A stretch of DNA of 7,382 nt from an uncultured bacterium. GTDB taxonomy: Bacteria > Actinomycetota > Actinomycetes > S36-B12. Shown piece after piece: positions 5,039 through 7,382 of the stretch; position 1 is the first letter of the stretch, and the number at the start of each line of letters is the position of its first letter. The stretch covers positions 1 through 7,382 of the forward strand of contig CAIVQM010000060.1 of the NCBI GenBank assembly GCA_903908025.1. The letters run 5' to 3'. The notes beneath the pieces are model-generated. The model did no database searches and was not told the DNA's origin. It was given only the letters and a program-made list of their open reading frames with translations. The translations under genes were made by a program, and so were the position numbers.

Positions 5039-7129
5039 ATGGCGCCTTCGACGCTCGCTACTCCTGAGCAGCTGCAGGCCGCCGCCGCATCCGTTCTCGC
5101 CGGCATCGCCGGTCCGGGAGCGACCGTGCGACCCGATCAGCTCGCTGCTGCCACCGCACTGGCATGCGAAGGTCGGCGGGCGCTGGTCGTCCAGGCCACC
5201 GGATGGGGCAAGTCGGCCGTCTACTGGATGGCGACGAAGGCGCTGCGGGATGCCGGAGCGGGGCCGACCCTCGTTGTCTCGCCGCTGCTCGCGCTCATGC
5301 GTGACCAGGTGAGCGCGGCCGGGAAGTCGGGGCTGCGCGCGGCCACGCTGAACTCGTCGAACTTCAGTGACTGGCCCGAGATCCAGGCCGATCTGCGCGC
5401 GGGAAACCTAGATGTCCTGCTGACGAGTCCCGAACGTCTCGCCAATCCGACCTTCGCGCGCGATGTGCTGCCCGACCTGCTGGCGCAGCTCGGCATGCTC
5501 GTGATCGACGAGGCGCACTGCGTGTCGAGCTGGGGCCACGACTTCCGCCCGGACTACCGGCGCCTGGCCACCGTCCTCGTGCAGCGTCCCGACCTCCCGG
5601 TACTCGCCACGACCGCTACGGCGAACACCCGTGTCAGTGACGATGTCGCGGAGCAGCTCGGAGCCGACACCCTCGTCCTGCGCGGCCCGCTTGCGCGCGC
5701 ATCGCTGCACCTGACCGTCCTGCCACGGTTAGGCGAAGTTGAGGCCTTCGCCTGGGTCGATGAGCACCTCGATCGGCTGCCCGGCTCCGGGATCGTCTAC
5801 GTGCCGACGGTGAAGATGGCCACCGAGTTGTCGGCGTACCTGCTCGAGCGGGGCCACGTCGTGCGGGCCTATCACGGTCAACTGCTCACGGATGAGCGTC
5901 AGTCGGTCGAGGATGAGCTGCGCATCAATGCGATCAAGGCTGTGGTAGCCACGTCTGCGCTCGGCATGGGCTATGACAAGCCCGACCTCGGCTTCGTCGT
6001 GCACGTCGGCTCGCCCGGGTCACCTGTCGACTACTACCAGCAGGTTGGTCGTGCTGGTCGGGCCCTCGACACTGCGCAGGTGGTGCTGATTCCGACGCCT
6101 GCCGACGAGGACATCTGGCGCTACTTCGCGACGGCATCGATCCCGCGCGAGGACGATGCGAATGCAGTGCTCGCCGAGCTCGTGCAGTCCGGTGGATCCA
6201 TGAGTGTGCCTGCCCTCGAGGTCGCAACGGGCATCCGTCGAGGCCGACTCGAGCTGCTGGTGAAGGTACTGGCCGTCGAGGGAGCCGTCGAGCGAACGAT
6301 CGAGGGCTGGGCCGCGACGGGCGATCCGTGGACCTACGACCGCGTGCGCTACGCCGCCTTGCTTGCCGCGCGCGAGAACGAGGCGGCCCTCATGCGGTCC
6401 TACGCGCGTTCGGTGCGCTGCCTCGAAGGCGTGCTGCGTGAGGCGCTCGACGATCCGGTCGCATCCGACTGCGGCCGCTGCTCAGTCTGCACCGGAGTGC
6501 TGCCACCGGGGCTGAGCGCGTCGGCATCGCAGGAGAGCATCGCGATGGCCCTTGCCTTCCTCCGGGGAGCCGATGTCGTTCTCGAGCCACGCAAGCAGTG
6601 GGCCCCTGGCCTCGCGCGGACGGGTCGCATCGCCTCCGGGCTGGCGATCCAGCCCGGCCGGGCGCTCGCCTTCGCCAACGATCCCGCGTGGCCGGATGCC
6701 GTTCGGCTCGCCAACGGCTCGGATGCTCACGTTCCGGACGCGGTCATGCAAGGTATGACGCAGGTGCTCGCGCGGTGGCGGGAACAGTGGGTCGAGCGGC
6801 CGTCCGTCATCGTGCCCGTACCGAGCACCCGGCATCCCGAGATGGTGCGCAGCCTCGCTGCGGCGATCGGCGCCCTCGGGCGGCTGCCGGTGATCGACGC
6901 GCTGGTTATCGACGGTGCCGCATCCGAGTCGGACATGTCCGCCAAGGCACGTGCGCAGGTCCAGAGCAGTCGGTTGAGCCTGGCGCCTGGGACGATTCTC
7001 GAGGGGGAGACTGTGCTGCTCGTCGACGATGCGTGGCGCACGGGATGGACCGCGACGATCGCCGGTGCGCTCCTGCGCGAGGCCGGAGCCGACCACGTGC
7101 TGCCGCTGGTCGTCCACCAGCGGCCGTAG
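5039..7129 (+). CDS. RecQ-family ATP-dependent DNA helicase with C-terminal ComFC-like phosphoribosyltransferase domain
   Basis: Predicted 3'-5' DNA helicase for repair or recombination. Motifs in order: RPDQ (31-34, motif 0), TGWGKS (54-59, Walker A), SPLLALMRDQ (81-90), DEAH (157-160) followed by CVSSWGHDFRPDY, the RecQ aromatic-rich loop, TTATA (191-195), ATSALGMGYDKPD (304-316) and QQVGRAGR (334-341). Zinc ligands Cys461, Cys478, Cys481 and Cys484 have the C-x16-C-x2-C-x2-C spacing of E. coli RecQ. A winged-helix-like segment (about 374-426) lies before this motif. No HRDC domain is seen. Residues about 586-696 resemble ComFC/COG1040 phosphoribosyltransferases: VPVPSTRHPEMVRSLAAAIG, then SAKARAQVQSSRL, then VLLVDDAWRTGWTAT (659-673). 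No ribosome-binding site precedes the ATG; the reductase stop is 3 bases upstream, suggesting reinitiation. The symbol recQ is withheld because this architecture is probably a distinct subfamily. Confidence 0.93.
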   Translation: MAPSTLATPEQLQAAAASVLAGIAGPGATVRPDQLAAATALACEGRRALVVQATGWGKSAVYWMATKALRDAGAGPTLVVSPLLALMRDQVSAAGKSGLRAATLNSSNFSDWPEIQADLRAGNLDVLLTSPERLANPTFARDVLPDLLAQLGMLVIDEAHCVSSWGHDFRPDYRRLATVLVQRPDLPVLATTATANTRVSDDVAEQLGADTLVLRGPLARASLHLTVLPRLGEVEAFAWVDEHLDRLPGSGIVYVPTVKMATELSAYLLERGHVVRAYHGQLLTDERQSVEDELRINAIKAVVATSALGMGYDKPDLGFVVHVGSPGSPVDYYQQVGRAGRALDTAQVVLIPTPADEDIWRYFATASIPREDDANAVLAELVQSGGSMSVPALEVATGIRRGRLELLVKVLAVEGAVERTIEGWAATGDPWTYDRVRYAALLAARENEAALMRSYARSVRCLEGVLREALDDPVASDCGRCSVCTGVLPPGLSASASQESIAMALAFLRGADVVLEPRKQWAPGLARTGRIASGLAIQPGRALAFANDPAWPDAVRLANGSDAHVPDAVMQGMTQVLARWREQWVERPSVIVPVPSTRHPEMVRSLAAAIGALGRLPVIDALVIDGAASESDMSAKARAQVQSSRLSLAPGTILEGETVLLVDDAWRTGWTATIAGALLREAGADHVLPLVVHQRP

Positions 7130-7132
7130 CGT

Positions 7133-7162
7133 TCGTCACATCCGCCTTCACCGCCCTAGGGT
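7133..7162 (+). promoter_or_regulatory. candidate promoter of the right-edge membrane protein gene
   Basis: TCGTCA (7133-7138, four of six matches to TTGACA) and TAGGGT (7157-7162) are 18 bases apart, a plausible sigma-70 type pair. Transcription would start near 7169, leaving a leader of about 26 bases before ATG 7195. No terminator hairpin is seen between the helicase stop and this site, so read-through from the helicase is also possible. Confidence 0.4.
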
Positions 7163-7194
7163 TGCCACCGACCATCCGGACGAGAACGGGGCGC

Positions 7195-7382
7195 ATGATG
7201 ACTCAGGGATTCACGGAACCGACTGCTGCCGTTGCGGACGTGGCCGCAACCGCACCACGGAAGCGCTGGCCCCTCATCGTCGGTGCTGTCGTTGTCGGTG
7301 TTGTCGTACTGGCAGGTTCGGCGGTGGCGGCATTCGTCCTGCTCTCGGGCCGCGGCCCCCAGCCGGAGTCGGCGCTGCCGGC
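7195..7382 (+). CDS. N-terminal part of a single-pass membrane protein, DUF3352-like
   Basis: An open frame from ATG 7195 runs off the window; 62 codons are visible. A short cytoplasmic N-terminus rich in Ala, Thr and Pro ends in the basic APRKRW (20-25). One long hydrophobic helix follows (about 26-51), then SGRGPQPESALP. The positive-inside pattern suggests an N-in anchor with the bulk of the protein outside. The basic cluster, Val/Ala-rich helix and GPQPESALP segment resemble, from memory, the start of actinobacterial DUF3352 proteins, whose function is not established. A tandem ATG at 7198 is also possible: GGGG (7188-7191) lies 3 bases before 7195 and 6 before 7198. The CDS is certain enough; the family call is tentative because the defining domain is outside the window. 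Confidence 0.65.
   Translation, partial: MMTQGFTEPTAAVADVAATAPRKRWPLIVGAVVVGVVVLAGSAVAAFVLLSGRGPQPESALP

Noticed and set aside
6482..7117. 211-codon minus-strand frame opposite the helicase C-terminus
   Set aside because: It is antisense to the phosphoribosyltransferase-like domain with its recognisable PRPP loop, and its own product has no family resemblance.
7130..7194. Terminator between the helicase and the right-edge gene
   Set aside because: Only a CCCTAGGG palindrome and a loose CGTTC/GAACG pair are present; neither makes a stable hairpin with a T-run.
1..7382. Defence island, mobile element, CRISPR array or RNA gene
   Set aside because: No transposase, integrase, direct-repeat array, tRNA or rRNA signature was seen. 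The RecQ-like helicase is not flanked by nuclease, methylase or other defence genes.

Overview
The window is compact, GC-rich chromosomal DNA (GC-biased third codon positions, GTG/TTG starts, actinobacterial -10 hexamers such as TACGAT and TAGGGT). The gene families point to an actinobacterium (Actinomycetota), possibly a Micrococcales-like lineage. The phylum is a fairly safe inference; the genus cannot be read from the sequence. I see no tRNA, rRNA, CRISPR array, insertion sequence or phage gene.

Layout. Left half, minus strand: a large membrane-bound cyclic-di-GMP signalling protein (CHASE, two PAS, GGDEF, EAL; about 1063-3966) is followed after 75-81 bases by a membrane acyl-CoA/fatty-acid desaturase (34-981). 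Another minus-strand gene may begin at 11 and run off the left edge. Right half, plus strand: an aldo/keto reductase (4052-5035) is followed after 3 bases by a RecQ-family helicase (5039-7129). The helicase carries an extra winged-helix-like segment and a ComFC-like phosphoribosyltransferase domain at its C-terminus. A single-pass membrane protein resembling the N-terminus of DUF3352 proteins starts at 7195 and runs off the right edge.

The two halves diverge from a short regulatory region (3967-4051). On the plus strand the aldo/keto reductase appears to be transcribed as a leaderless mRNA: a TACGAT -10 box ends 6 bases before its ATG. A minus-strand TAGGGT shares the TA of that box and could drive the c-di-GMP gene.

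How the genes may work together. The c-di-GMP protein looks like a phosphodiesterase: all the EAL catalytic residues I checked are present, while the GGDEF domain has lost a metal-binding Asp and its inhibitory site. The desaturase adjusts membrane lipid unsaturation and may share its transcript. The reductase and helicase look translationally coupled, but no shared biochemical role is evident. The most unusual object is the helicase-phosphoribosyltransferase fusion, which recalls the separate ComFA helicase / ComFC pair of competence operons. From memory, similar fusions occur widely in Actinobacteria, so it is under-characterised rather than certainly new. Nothing else suggests a defence island or mobile system.
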